This document shows positions 1 through 19,360 of a stretch of DNA of 64,000 bases, piece by piece (position 1 is the first letter of the stretch; every line of letters starts with the position of its first letter). The notes beneath the pieces are model-generated. The model ran no database searches and had not been told where the DNA came from. It worked only from the letters and a program-made list of their open reading frames with translations. Origin of the DNA: Antedon bifida. Taxonomy: Eukaryota > Echinodermata > Crinoidea > Comatulida > Antedonidae. A program made the position numbers and the translations under genes. The stretch covers positions 27,220,501 to 27,284,500 of the forward strand of contig OY727094.1 of the NCBI GenBank assembly GCA_963402885.1, written 5' to 3'.

Positions 1-1291
1 TGCAAGATTTTAATCTATATATGTTTAGTTTTTTTAGCATTTTAAATATTGTATTTTAGTTTTAGAAGAATTTTGACACATGCGCATTCCATACTTGTAC
101 AGAATCATCTTAAACAGTTATAGGCCTACCTCTCAATACGAACGAATATACTGTATTATGCGAGATGTATACTTTCTTTGACTATTTAACCAAACATAAT
201 GTATATGGAATTTGGAATAAGATAGTAATAATGCCGTATTGATGACCCATGCTTTATAATGCCTATCACAATACGCCGTTGTGGTCTTAGGAACTTTTAA
301 AACCCACATGAAACAGTAAGTTTCATTTAGTTTTAAATACTTGTTTCTTTAATTGAACCTCCTACGATTTATTATTATTAATTAGGCATTGCTAGTAGTA
401 TGTTTTAAATATTATTTTATAGTAAAAATTATATTTATTTAAAGGACTATGTTGGCAGTGGTGGTGTTACCTGCACACTGTCCAGGTTTTTTTCTGTGGA
501 AAATTGACCTTAAATGGTAAATGTATTTTTGGTTTTCTGTAATTGTAATGCGTTTTTTTTTATCAGGCCTATATAGTCTTTCAATTATGTAAATGAAACA
601 AACTGTAATGGTATTATTATTAATACTTTTCGAATAATATTATGGGTTATTTTATATGTAGTAACCGCACTCAACTGAACTGGTTATAAAAAATTAAAGG
701 CAAAATGAAAATGTATGTAATGGGTTTCTATACAATAATGTGTTGTTTCAATAATTTATTATGATGGGTTGTGATATACAGTATACTGTAGGCAACTAAA
801 CTTGTTTTTTATGTAGGTATACAGACTTTCAAGGAATTCAAATGTATACATAATGGTATATACATGTGTACTACTTTGTTAGAATAATTATTATGATATG
901 GGTCATAATACAGCAACATTAAAGGAAAGTCATATTTATTATCTGAAGCATGTGTATCTACGGATGGTCTATTATATAGAGACGTGTTTTTCTTCATGTT
1001 AACAGATATCTGGATTAACGGGGAGTAACAAGTGAACTAGTTCTTGAAAATAAAACAAAAAATGATGCATGTGGCCAGTTTTTTTTGTGTAATATACGCG
1101 TATTACTAGTAATGCTTTCTCAGCCCTTTACAAGCTCCAAATCCGCAAGTTGGACATCAGCATCTAAAGTTCGATTGGTGTATTGTTGTGGATGAAATAA
1201 ATGCACTGCTGCATACATACAGTAGTTTTCCAGAATGGACTAGTCGAATACGCGGCCTCCGTCACACTAAAAAAACTAGTCGGAAATCAAC
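1..1291. other. AT-rich stretch before the first gene
   Basis: No coding exon, RNA gene or recognisable transposon was found on either strand. The short open frames here have no splice context and no family resemblance. The last 100 to 150 bases before position 1292 should hold the promoter and 5' UTR of the downstream NDUFB5 gene, but no TATA box is evident. Confidence 0.5.
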
Positions 1292-4200
1292 ATGGCGAAT
1301 AGTGTCGGAAAAAATCTTTTTCGATGTATCAATCGAATTCTGTCAGTGCCAACAGTGTCCAGAGGTAAGCATTTTGATCTCAAAATATTAAATAAATCTT
1401 AACTTCACGAATTATTTTGTTTTGGGTACATACTTTCTCACAACAAGCCCACAAGAGGTGACAGACCAGCGTGGTGTAGGCTAGGCTGGCTAGCCGAGCG
1501 AGTGAGGCGTTGAATCTCCACCAGCCCTATCGAGTCGCGAGTAACCTGTCTACTACGGTCTAGGTCTAGCCTATATAGGCTAAATATATTGTGGTAGGAA
1601 TAGGCCTAGGCCTATATCAATGCTATATAGTTTTTTAGCCCAAACTTACGAGAAGCTTTTAGATAATAAAATGCAATTTTAAACACCATCATTATAATAG
1701 ATAGACTGTACATTAACTCATATCATAACTTAATTAATGATGAATGTCCCGGCGGCGGTATCCAATGCAAGAATGCTTTACTAAAAAAATGTATTTTGGA
1801 TGAGACAGATTGCAATGTAAAAATACTGTTATTAAAACCATGCATGTGGATGGAGGTATAAAAATCTATATTTGTAGTTCCATGGTTGTAACAGTATTAC
1901 TATATAGGCCTAGGCCTAGCCTAGGCTAGGCCTAATTAGTAATATAAATAATATTAATAATGAAAATGCTTTTTTTTGTATTTACACTTTACAACTTTAT
2001 TTGAACATTTTATGCAATTTGAACATCATAACATTAATCGAATAAAAAAGGGAGAATCCATGTCATATTTGGCTCTGATCAAACTTTATATTTCCGCAAC
2101 ATAGACTGCAAAATTGGAAGTAAATGTATAGGCATACAGGCTCTCCCCACCTCCAACCCTCTGGAAAGATACCATTTAGACCTAGACCTCTATAATAATT
2201 TCAACTATTTATATATTATTATTATCCATCCTTGCGCTATGTGTAATTTAAATTGGGACAGAAAAATCAGAAGTGATCAACCAATAAAGAAAATTAGGCT
2301 GATACGACATTAATTTATTATAGTAAAAATGATTTTAATTTTGAATATCTTTGAATAATAATCATGATTTCATATTAATTTATTATATTTTCAGTACAAA
2401 TAAAGGGCATGTCTGGTGGTGCTACAAGGAAATTCTTTCCACATGCAAGTACATACACTGATCGAAGATTTCTCAGAAGAGCGGTTAGTAGGTCTTTATC
2501 ATTGATGGGGAGAGATAGCAGCCTTATATTTGTGTGCCATTATCCCGGGGGGTCACTTGTATACAAACCAAATGGGGAGGTGCAGCAGCCACTTCGAGAC
2601 ATGAGGTACTTGTGCTACCTGTTTTACTAAAAAATACTATAGACTTGAACTACCAAGACGACAGGAAAAAGGACACACCAGAGATGCCGCAATATTTCCC
2701 CACAGGGTCATTATTAATATTATGTTTGAGTTGTTAAAACACAAAGGTGACTCTCATACAGTACGCACCAATACCAGTAGGCAAGTATCCTGGTGTATTC
2801 CTGATTTGTTTTATTTTTCATTGTTAAATTGAAAAAAATACAATTTTTTATCTTTTTTTTCATAGATGTTCTATGCATCACTAACTGGTGTTCCCTCGCT
2901 GGTTGTAATAACTTATGTTAACGTTTTTTATGGTAAGTTTGTACCTCATACTCCAGCCCTAAATACAAATTCACTTCTCTCTTTGCATTCTCTGAAATAC
3001 AAATAATTTGTTTTTGATTATTGTGCAAATTTGCGATAAGAAATCCACCTGCATTGTATGCCCTCTACAGTAAAGTATGCTTTGCTCCCATGGTCAAAAT
3101 TTGCCACATAATGCACCTGTTTAACAAATTTAACATATTTTTTTTTAGGAGAAGCAGAACTCTCTGAAATTTCAGAAGGATATGTACCAAAGCATTGGGA
3201 ATACTATCCAGTAGGTTGTTGTATATATAAAAATAGTGTTTAACTTTGAACACTGCTTGTCTTTGCTGGTTCATAACAGCTTTTTTAAAAAGGGTTTAAA
3301 ATTACCAGAGGTAATATTACAAACTATAACCACTGATTATTATCACCTTAAATCAATCAATCAAATCACTTAAAAACTACTCTCCCAATACCTGACACCT
3401 TTGGGCTGGTGTATATGTCTGGTTTTCTGGAAAGTCTGGTATTCAAAATGAGTTTTTAATGGTAAAATGAATGTGGGACTTTTAGAACCTCAAAATAGTC
3501 TGGTTTTGGTAAAGTCCGGTATTGACTGTATTTGTGTTTAAAAATGTTTGTTATTTTTAAAACTACTGTTAACTACTACTGTTATCAAATATGAAGTGTT
3601 ATGAGTTAAATAAATACTTGCTGTGTTATGTTAATTTGTAAAATTTAAGTTTGCTAAGTATAGTACTAACTTTGTTTATTGGCATGATATCGGGACTTTC
3701 ATGGGCTATCCTGCATCTCTGTATTTGTCCTTTTAAATTTAAATTGTGTATATATCTTTTTTCATTAACTGTGCATGTTTTAATGAGATGCAAATAAATC
3801 AAAATCAAATAGATAACGTCCACAATTTGTAAGTTACCGTAAATCTTCTAATTGTAACCCTGGGTTATTATTCTTTGATTGTTTTTTAGAGTAGGTTACT
3901 ATTAGGAGGGGGGTTACTATTAGTGGGTTACTATTACTAATCTTAAATTAGCCTGAAAATAGTAACCCACTCCCAACTTTTCTGGTCAGCAACTCATAGC
4001 AAAATAATAAAACAGTACGAATAAACAAATTTGGTTGAACTTTAACTTTACTATATGAACTCAAAAACACTCAATCCTCCCCCCACCCCCGAGATCAACA
4101 TGCATTATCTCCTTATTTTCAAATACGGCTGCATCATAAGTTTTTGTGACTCTAATATTAACTCCATGGGTTACTATTAGAGTAGTGGGTCATTATTATA

Positions 4201-5115
4201 GATTGACTTTTAAGGTGGGTTACTATTAGAAGAGGGGTTACTATTAGAGTGTGGGTTATTATTAGAAGATTTACGGTATCATCCTGAATGTTTGGGTGAA
4301 CGTTTTTTCCTGATATTTTTGCCAAGCACTTCACTCAGTTTGATTTTGCTCAGTTTCTGATGTGTTATTTCGCTTCTATTTTAGCATCCAATTTCACGTT
4401 TCATAGCAAGATACCTGAAAGCTAGTCCACAACAAGAATATGAAAAACAAGCACATGTTATGGAATTGGAACATGCTAAATCAGTGGCGAGGTTAGTTTT
4501 TATTTTATTTGTAAACAGCAACAAGTTTGACTGATGTTTTCACATCACATGATAATGTGTATGATCATGTTTATCATCATGACCTTACAATCATTAATTA
4601 TTTCAACAATCAAGCCTCATAAATTTATTTTACAGTTTATAGTTTCCAGTGCTTTCATTTCATGGCATCTTGTATAGTCTTGTCTGCTTCCTTGGCAAAT
4701 ATGTAAAATTGGCAGAGAAATCATATTATTGTAGTTAGCAATTCACAAAATACAGAATTTATTTAAAAAAGAATCGCCTTATTTAGTTTGCAAATATAAC
4801 CTCGAAAAGAAGCCATCCAAGAGCCTTAAAAAAAGAATAAGCCCAGGGGCTTCTTTTAGAGGTTTTACAGTAGACCCCAACGTTTTAAATTCAATGGAAT
4901 ATGCATTTATTTGACGATTATTGTAGTAGCTGATTTCTATCAGTTTCAAATGGCAGTTGAATTCTTTTTTTTTTAATCATGTCTTTACTTCTTTTTTTTT
5001 AATAATCAGAAAACAAGAAAGGGAAATCAAACGACAGATGAGAAAACGTGGTGATGGTGATTACAAATTTATACCAATCAAGAACTCGCTGCAAGTGCTT
5101 TCAAATAATGATTAG
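1292..5115 (+). CDS. NDUFB5: NADH dehydrogenase (ubiquinone) 1 beta subcomplex subunit 5 (complex I SGDH subunit), 6 exons
   Basis: Accessory subunit of the membrane arm of mitochondrial complex I in the inner membrane. Coding exons are 1292-1364, 2395-2483, 2866-2932, 3149-3210, 4385-4491 and 5010-5115. All introns are GT-AG and the joined frame has 167 codons plus TAG. Residues 1-50 are basic and hydroxyl-rich, as expected of a mitochondrial presequence. The family motif DRRFL is followed by one membrane segment (about residues 56-77), then the block EISEGYVPKHWEYYP and HPISRFIAR, which match vertebrate NDUFB5 closely, and a charged helical tail ending near RGDGDYKF. The length is slightly below the human protein (189 aa), mostly from a shorter N-terminus. 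The start ATG opens the only frame that joins exon 2. An AATAAA lies at 5472-5477. Intron 1 carries an AGGCCTA-rich tract and intron 4 a 444-bp MITE. Confidence 0.93.
1470..1935. repeat. AGGCCTA/CTAGGC-rich low-complexity tract in NDUFB5 intron 1
   Basis: Overlapping palindromic words such as TAGGCCTAGG and GGCTAGCC occur at 1480-1640 and again at 1908-1935, starting about 100 bases after exon 1. The same word set recurs near other gene starts in this window. Confidence 0.7.
3377..3530 (+). repeat. pogo/Tigger-like MITE, copy A
   Basis: One of three related copies with ends like CTCTCCCAATACCTGACA and a far end reading TATTGACTGTA. The interior holds repeated TCTGGTTTT and CTGGAAAGTCTGGTA words. 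The CAGTCAACTCTC-type terminus seen in the sister copy at 9220 resembles pogo/Tigger termini; that class is inferred. It lies in NDUFB5 intron 4. Confidence 0.6.
3835..4278. mobile_element. Non-autonomous DNA transposon (MITE) with perfect 18-bp terminal inverted repeats
   Basis: The left end TACCGTAAATCTTCTAAT (3835-3852) is the exact reverse complement of the right end at 4261-4278. The interior is built from repeated GGGTTACTATTAG units in both orientations and has no ORF. The element is 444 bp and lies in NDUFB5 intron 4. The terminal TA could be a TA target duplication of Tc1/mariner type; the superfamily is inference. Confidence 0.8.
4751..4872. repeat. Hairpin MITE of the AAGAAGCC family, copy A
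   Basis: The right half has GGCTTCTTTTAGAGGTTTTA, which pairs with AACCTCGAAAAGAAGCC on the left. A second copy with the same ends and interior lies at 44025-44150. There is no coding capacity. It lies in NDUFB5 intron 5. Confidence 0.65.
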
Positions 5116-5471
5116 ATCGTGTGTCAATGACAGTTGCGGTTCTTGTTTAATCATAGGCCAATTAGATTTACTTGATACTTTCATTTTCATTCAGAATTTG
5201 CAATGATAATTCAGTGGACAGTTTAGTATTTCCCTTTTTGCATGTTAAATGAAACTAACATAATTGTTACAACATACCATGTTGTCAGTAATGGTTATAT
5301 ATTTGAGTTTTTTTGTTCAGAAATTTAAAAAATTTAATCATTTGTTCCTTCGAACCCAATGTTGTTATAATGTCATGTTAATTGATGTTTTCATATGTTT
5401 GGACTGGCAATTTTTTTTCAAAGTTTTACTGAATTTTGTCCGGTTGATGACCTTGGATTTTGTAATCACGC

Positions 5472-5477
5472 AATAAA
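5472..5477 (+). terminator. Candidate polyadenylation signal of NDUFB5
   Basis: Canonical AATAAA about 360 bases after the NDUFB5 stop codon. Another AATAAA-rich stretch lies near 5960, so the exact 3' end is uncertain. Confidence 0.4.
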
Positions 5478-6959
5478 CCTTTTTAGGTGCACGCTCATTG
5501 CAAAAACAATTTTACTGAGAGACAAAAAATCCGAACAATTGACGTAGGTCCTATGTTCTCAGAAACCAAAAGTTTCCTTTGGAAGGTAACATCAAAGTTG
5601 TGATGAGTATTATGTTACAGTATGTATATTTGTCCAGCAGTTGGTAACTATGTTATTGATTCTTAATATAGAACTTGTTTTATACCATCTCACAAATGTA
5701 TTAAAGCACCACCAATTCCATACAAGGCAAATCTTCCCACGAAACATCAACATTTTGGTAATTTGTTACCATTTATTAACATTGAATCTTACATGGAAGA
5801 ATCTAGGTTTTTTTTTTTCTCTTTAATGAAACAAAAATTTTCTAAGAAGGAAATTTAATTATTTCTTTTAAATTGTCGAAAACTTGTAACAAGTAACTGA
5901 TAATGTGCATTGAACAATTAAAGTAGCAAGTCAGTTTTATTTGGCCTTATATTGTAGATAATAATAAATAAATTTGATTTCGGAAAATGCAGGGCGTTTT
6001 ATTAAGTGTGGTGTACATAAAAGTTTTAGGCCAAGCTAACTGTCTGAAATTATCATTTTTCTCTGGACAATTAATAGTGTACACTCCCGGTGTCATTGAG
6101 TAAAATATCTACAGTAGAATTACCTTTATTAAAGGCAGGCACCTTAGGGAGCAAAGTATCCTCGTAATAGGTGTCTCGCTTGGATGTTCCATGAAAAATC
6201 CTTACATCACCCAATCAGATGGCTAGAACCTTTTTCTTGCATAGAAATAGTTTTTCCCTAACTGAGAAATGATAGCTCAGATAGTATCTCTTTCTACTGT
6301 ATGCCCCAGCTTGTGTTGAAATGGTTTTCAAAGTTACAATTCTAGAATAAAAAATGCAAAAAGAAAAATAAAGACATTTTTATTTGTGCAGTACATATGT
6401 GAACAATTTTATGTTTTCATTATCATCATAAAAAATGAGAGAGAAGAGTATGCCTTAACTTATACTATAGTTCTATAGCCACTAATTATGCATCAAATGG
6501 ACTTTTTTAAGCATAATTAACATTTATATAAAATTGACACATTTTATATCACTATTCGAATACAAAGCAACCAATCAATAATCATTTTTTTATGGTAAAT
6601 AAAGTAGGAAAATCAGGCTGAGTACATTGTCCCCAAAAATATAAATTCATCCGCAAAATTGCTGGAACTATTTACACTATTAGGACGCCATCTTAAGTCA
6701 TCGCGAAGGACGCTAAAAACTTGATGAGAGAAACAACAGAGAGTCGACAGTGGAGGTGACAATCTGCGAGGGGAACCCATCGACTATTGTCTCGGCTTAG
6801 GTTTCTTACACATCATTAAAAGCGTATTAATCTGGTATAATTGTTTGTATAAACAAATATTACTCGCAAATGAAATAATTACAGACAATCGGATTGTTTC
6901 AGGTAGTTTTATACAGATCTGTTTTGTTTACATCGACAACCAACCTCATTTATTTTTAT

Positions 6960-7260
6960 TTCTAGCAGGCCTAGCCTAGGCCTAACTAAAAGCTAGGCCT
7001 AGGAGGCCCTGCTATACTAAGTAGCAGCCTACCTAGGCTACAGCTAGCCTAGCGCCATATCAAGTTGCTGGGTTGGCAGGCCACGCCTCCTTGTCACGAG
7101 GATCTTGAATAGCAAATTAATAAGGAACTCAGATTAAAGCTTGATTGAAATGGACTGCCCAAAATTAAAAAAACATCCTAGGCTAGGCCCTAGCTAGCTA
7201 GCCTAGGCCTAAGCCTACAGTAGCTCGCTGGGGGCTAGCCTAGGCCTAATCACAATTTGC
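6960..7260. repeat. AGGCCTA/CTAGGC-rich tract upstream of PDE6D
   Basis: Dense overlapping words such as GCCTAGCCTAGGCCTA and TAGCTAGCCTAGGCCT, ending about 160 bases before the PDE6D start codon. Confidence 0.7.
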
Positions 7261-7417
7261 CTAGGCCCAGGCTGGTACAAAAAAGTGTACAACACCAATG
7301 AGAACTAACGTACACACACAACAATTTGTTATTTTTTTCTATTTTGAATTACTGTAGAATTGTACACAAGACCGTCTAATAGATTACCAGAGTGTGAGTG
7401 CAGAATTAAGAATAGAG

Positions 7418-14904
<7,487 letters not shown>

Positions 14905-14918
14905 AGATGTGAACAACA

Positions 14919-14958
14919 ACACCCCCCCCCCCCCCCCCAACACACACACACACACAAG
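14919..14958. repeat. Poly-C followed by (CA)n microsatellite
   Basis: A run of about 17 C then ACACACACAC repeats, 15 bases after the PDE6D stop codon and so in its 3' UTR. Such a run is prone to sequencing error. Confidence 0.85.
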
Positions 14959-15375
14959 CAATCCTCTCACAGTAGAATATTTTGCATATATACAGTACTT
15001 TATTTTATAGGCAAATTTATAATCAGACTAGAGTACAGTAATTAGGCTAATAAATTGCGGATCACTTTTTTAATTTGTCAAATTTCTGCTAAATACAAAA
15101 AAAACCATAGATATAAAAGGCAAAGAAAAAGGTGCTATGCACCTATGCTAATTGGTCAAAATATAAAAGATCGTTAACATTATACATGACCAAAAGAAAG
15201 AAAAACATTATTATAAGATAAACTAGTTTTCTGTTTTCTAATAATTATTACAATGCATTCATTGTTTCAAAATGATTAATAATAGTGCTTGTATAATTTC
15301 TCAGAGCCATACATTTTATTAATCTAATAAATTTGTCAAATTTTCGTCTGCTATTATATAGTGTATTACTCTTGG

Positions 15376-15482
15376 TTACCATTTTGACGCAATGCAAGTC
15401 ATTTGACCAATCACAAGTGACGGATCATCTGAATGTTGCTTTTGATTGGTCAACTCACTTTATAAGTGGCAACCATGCTTTA
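15376..15482. repeat. GACGCAACGCAAG palindromic MITE, degenerate copy
   Basis: The left arm has GACGCAATGCAAGTCATTTG then ACCAATCACAAGTGACGG. The right arm has TGATTGGTCAACTCACTT, the inverted counterpart. Same family as 17550-17670. Confidence 0.65.
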
Positions 15483-16691
15483 AGATAAATAATAATAATA
15501 ACCATGCCATAGATTTATTTTAATTTGTGTACTGCCAATAATAGACTGTTTTTTTTTACCCGTTTGCAGATGTCCTTAGCAGTGAGTGCTTTCTCCTAAT
15601 TTAATGAAGCTCTGGGAGTGGGTTTAACCATCACCTCTGACCTGTACTGCTTAATTCACCTCGGAAAGTTTTTAGGTGTATTCGACTGGCCCATAAACTA
15701 ATTCGTATTGAATAGAGACAGCGAGGAGTTAGATTTTCTCAAAGTAAACTAGAAATGATAAAGAACACCCTTGGAACTAGTCAGATAAGCCTATTATATA
15801 CAGTTGCAGTCACAGAATTCTAGAGTAAGTCCTTGAATTCATACAGACTTTTCTTTTTGGAAAGTATCAGTATAACAGTTTTATGCATCTCAAAACACTG
15901 TATTAATTTGTGTAATATGATTATGTCATCATATGTCAAAGTCATTGTGTTTGTTGCACATAGATTTTTTAAACAAAAATCATAGTTTTAGGAAAATTCA
16001 CTGCGTGTGAAAACTTGTCCTGCAGTAGGAAATAATATGAAAAACACCTTTAATACAACACATGATTATTGTGTGCGTTGTTTGTGTTTAGGTCAGTTGT
16101 ATTCTATTTTAGTGTCACGGTTAATTAGCTACTTGATCTAGTTTGCACTTGGACCTTTGTTTTACAAAATATGAAGTTATAATTAAACTGTATTTTTTCT
16201 TATTCTGTTGCTATCTGTCTCTTGGTTCAATTATTTGATCCCTTTTGTATGTTGTCAGAAACATCTGAATTGGCAATTACGAAATTAAATCAGAGGTCAC
16301 TATACAAACGTCACAAATATTTGACCTGTCGTCGGTTTGGTTTTCTTCAAATCATATCCCACAGTTTGCATAAATTGTAATGAAATTACCTCATATTTTT
16401 ACAATATTTTAAACAATACTGTGAACTTTGTTAATCGATAAAGGGCAAATAAGTTTTAAAACAGTTTTTTTTTAGTAATGTAGATATATATTCTAAGTGT
16501 TAATGCCGTGTGGTATACCAAGGGTTCAACCATACTACAGTAGGCTCCTTGAAAGTGTACTTAATATATCAGGCAATATTTATTGGAAAGGCTGTGGTTA
16601 CCATGGGATATGGGATAATAATGTAGTTACCGTAGTTAACTTGGTACAACTGTGTTTACCATACTTGTATTTATTGGTACAGGTGTAACTG

Positions 16692-16807
16692 TGGTTGCTA
16701 TCACAATCATGGTATACCTTTGGTTGCCATCACAATCATGGTATACCTGTGGTTGCCATCACAATCATGGTATAACTGTGGTTGCCAGCACAATCATGGT
16801 ATAACTT
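16692..16807 (+). repeat. 29-bp tandem repeat, 4 units
   Basis: Four successive 29-base units of the type TGGTTGCCATCACAATCATG plus GTATACCTG, differing at a few positions. A degenerate lead-in of GTAACTGTGG lies upstream. An open frame runs into it but has no resemblance to a protein. Confidence 0.85.
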
Positions 16808-17362
16808 TGGATGTCAGGATGAATATTAATTGGTTCAAACGGTTGTAACCTTACTTTCATCCAGGTAAATCTCTGGTTAGACATGCGTAGTAACTCGGGA
16901 ACAATCCTTTTTTACAAATTCTAATTAATTTGTTTAGTCATAATATCCGGACAGCTAAATGATTTAATTGTTTGAAATAAATTGCCTTGTGCTAGTTTTT
17001 CTATTATATAACTTTATCATACCATCCATCCATGATTATTATAATATTTAAAATTATAATCTTAACAATTAAAAAATGAATAACGCAGCTTCAGTGTACA
17101 AACCAAATTTACCTTGATACAATTGCAATATATTTTTATTATCATTATTATAGCAAGTTAATTTTTTTATATATGTTTATAATTTTTAATAAATTCGTTT
17201 ACCTTATTTTGAATGATACCATAATGAGTTTGAAAGATCAATGGGTTTTCTTTTTAATGTGATATATTAAACTAAACTGGACTCAACATTATGATACTGT
17301 ATACTAGAAATAATAATATATAGTTCTAATAACGGAACGTGGACAAATTAGTGTGAATGTAG

Positions 17363-17712
17363 CTTAAGTTGTGTTCCCACTGGACACAGTGCAAGTAATT
17401 TTACCAATCACGACGCAATGTTTAAATTTGTATTAACGTGATTAGTCGAATTACCCATTAGGACGCAACACAAGGAAGTAATCCGCAACCAACGCAGGCG
17501 AATTATCTGAGTATTTGCTTGCGTCGCAGCGTATGTCCTTAAGCTTGGTTCCCACTAGGACGTAAACGCAACGCAAGCGTGTTGACCAATGACCATGGCT
17601 TGTGATTGGTCAACTCACTTACGTTGCGTTACGTCCTTGTGTTACGTCTCTAATAGGAACCAAGCATATACGTTGCAGCGCACGTTATTGCGTCCTAGTG
17701 TGAACAAGCTTA
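17363..17712. repeat. Cluster of GTTCCCACTAGGACGCAAC palindromic MITEs
   Basis: A degenerate copy (17363-17475) is followed by a well-preserved palindrome (about 17548-17670). Its arms are GGTTCCCACTAGGACGTAAA and the complement ending CTAATAGGAACC, around a TTGACCAATGACC / TGATTGGTCAAC centre. A further partial arm lies at 17675-17712. No coding capacity. Related pieces lie at 7755, 15376 and 40717. Confidence 0.75.
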
Positions 17713-19306
17713 TGGCAGTGCCGTATCCTGTCCGTTTTTCTTCAATATGAAATAAGTGTTGATGTGCCATCGTTTCTCATAACCATATTAATATTCTATT
17801 TTTATGGTGGATGTGGTCTCACCATCCCTTCCTACCTTTTTCTACAAATCGTGGATAAGCCACTATTCTATACTTAGAAATATGCTAACGTACTTATGTA
17901 CATTGCACTCGGTTTTTTTTTCTAATTTACATGTTTTTAAGGTAATGCTAATTAAATTGATACATGTTTTGAGTTAATTTATGAATTTCTTTTAATCTAT
18001 ATGTAGCTTATTCTTAGAGTAACACAGTTGTGTATATTTTATTATTTCTGTCTGTTTTCTGTAATGATGATACTTTGTAATTAAAAGAACATACTATGTG
18101 TGGACAATGTAAACGATTTTCATTTTTTGTTATTGTATTTTCAAACAAACTAGTTTTCGCGAAGTGGTATAGCGTAGGCCTACCTATTGTATTCCAGAAA
18201 AATTAAGTAGTGCATTGTTTTTCCCCTTTTTATCTTAATTAACCTTAATAAAATGCACATTTAAGACAAGAAATTATGTGGTTTAATGTTTTTAAAGATA
18301 TATATTATATATGCATTATTTTTACAAAACGTCAAAAATTCCAGTCCGATTATGCACTGCGAACGTGTGTTTTGCAAGTATGACGTCATGAGCTCATGTA
18401 TGCATCATATGAATATTCATGATATATGCACGCCCTCTATAGTTTATGCCTTAACTTAATAGAAAACAAAATAAAGCACCGCTTTAGCTATCTCGAAATT
18501 AATTAAAGGTACTGAATTATTCATGATTTCTGCCTTAACCTCATAGGAAAAAAATTATTCCCCCGGGCCGACTAACTTTGAATAGTTAAAATTGAAGTAT
18601 TGTGTTCTCAAGTCAATATAATAAGTGTCAAAATAAGTCAATATAATAAAGTCATTTAACTGTACTTTATTTTCAAAAGAGGTAACAAGTTCAAGTTGTT
18701 TTTTCTCCGATAGCCTACGGGTTATTGTCAACATGACAACGATTTGCTGACACTCACGACCTACAGTGTTGTCTCGTTGACCCTATAGCTGTGAGGAAAA
18801 AACAATGGATTAACAAAACCGTATAGTTCATTGATCCTAGGTCCCTTTGTTAGCTACGCCCGCGATTATGCAATTTGTAAGGAATCATTATTTCATTTTT
18901 TTAAAACACGACCACTTTTGGGGAATGTTAAAATTAGTTGCTTTGATATTGCATAAGGAAATTGTTACTACATCCATTCTAATTAAATATGATGATGTAA
19001 TTTTAATTTCATCTTAAAACCAATTTAACCATCATAAAGTCATGAGATCATAATGATCACCCCATATATCCTGCCTGCATAAGAATATAAATAGTGGTAC
19101 ATTACCATAATATTTAATAAATCCTATTACGAATACTGAGATAGCTAAATCAAATCCTGTTAAAGTATATTCAAGTATCTATAAGTGTGTTTGACTGTTT
19201 ACTGAAGTAAAGCTTTATATTTGGGCTGGCCTCAGCTATATTTGTAAGTCTTGAATTGCTTTTTTATATTTTCATTTCATTTTTCATTTCTTTATTGGAC
19301 AACAAG

Positions 19307-19360
19307 CAGGGGTTGCGACAGCAACAGAGCGCCATAACACATTTGTGTCCGCAACCCCTG
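19307..19360. repeat. Stem-loop with 11-bp GC-rich stem
   Basis: CAGGGGTTGCG at 19307-19317 pairs exactly with CGCAACCCCTG at 19350-19360. It sits next to TTTCTTTATTGGAC and an A-rich stretch, which suggests the 3' end of a retroposon in reverse orientation rather than a gene terminator; that is inference. Confidence 0.5.

Larger units (their letters stand above)
5116..7417. other. Intergenic region NDUFB5-PDE6D
   Basis: Holds the 3' UTR of NDUFB5 and, at 6960-7260, an AGGCCTA-rich tract directly upstream of PDE6D. No further exon with acceptable splice sites and family resemblance was seen. Confidence 0.5.

Noticed and set aside
4751..4872. CRISPR-like or regulatory palindromes
   Set aside because: The hairpins recur as dispersed MITE families with terminal repeats. 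A eukaryotic window with introns makes CRISPR irrelevant.
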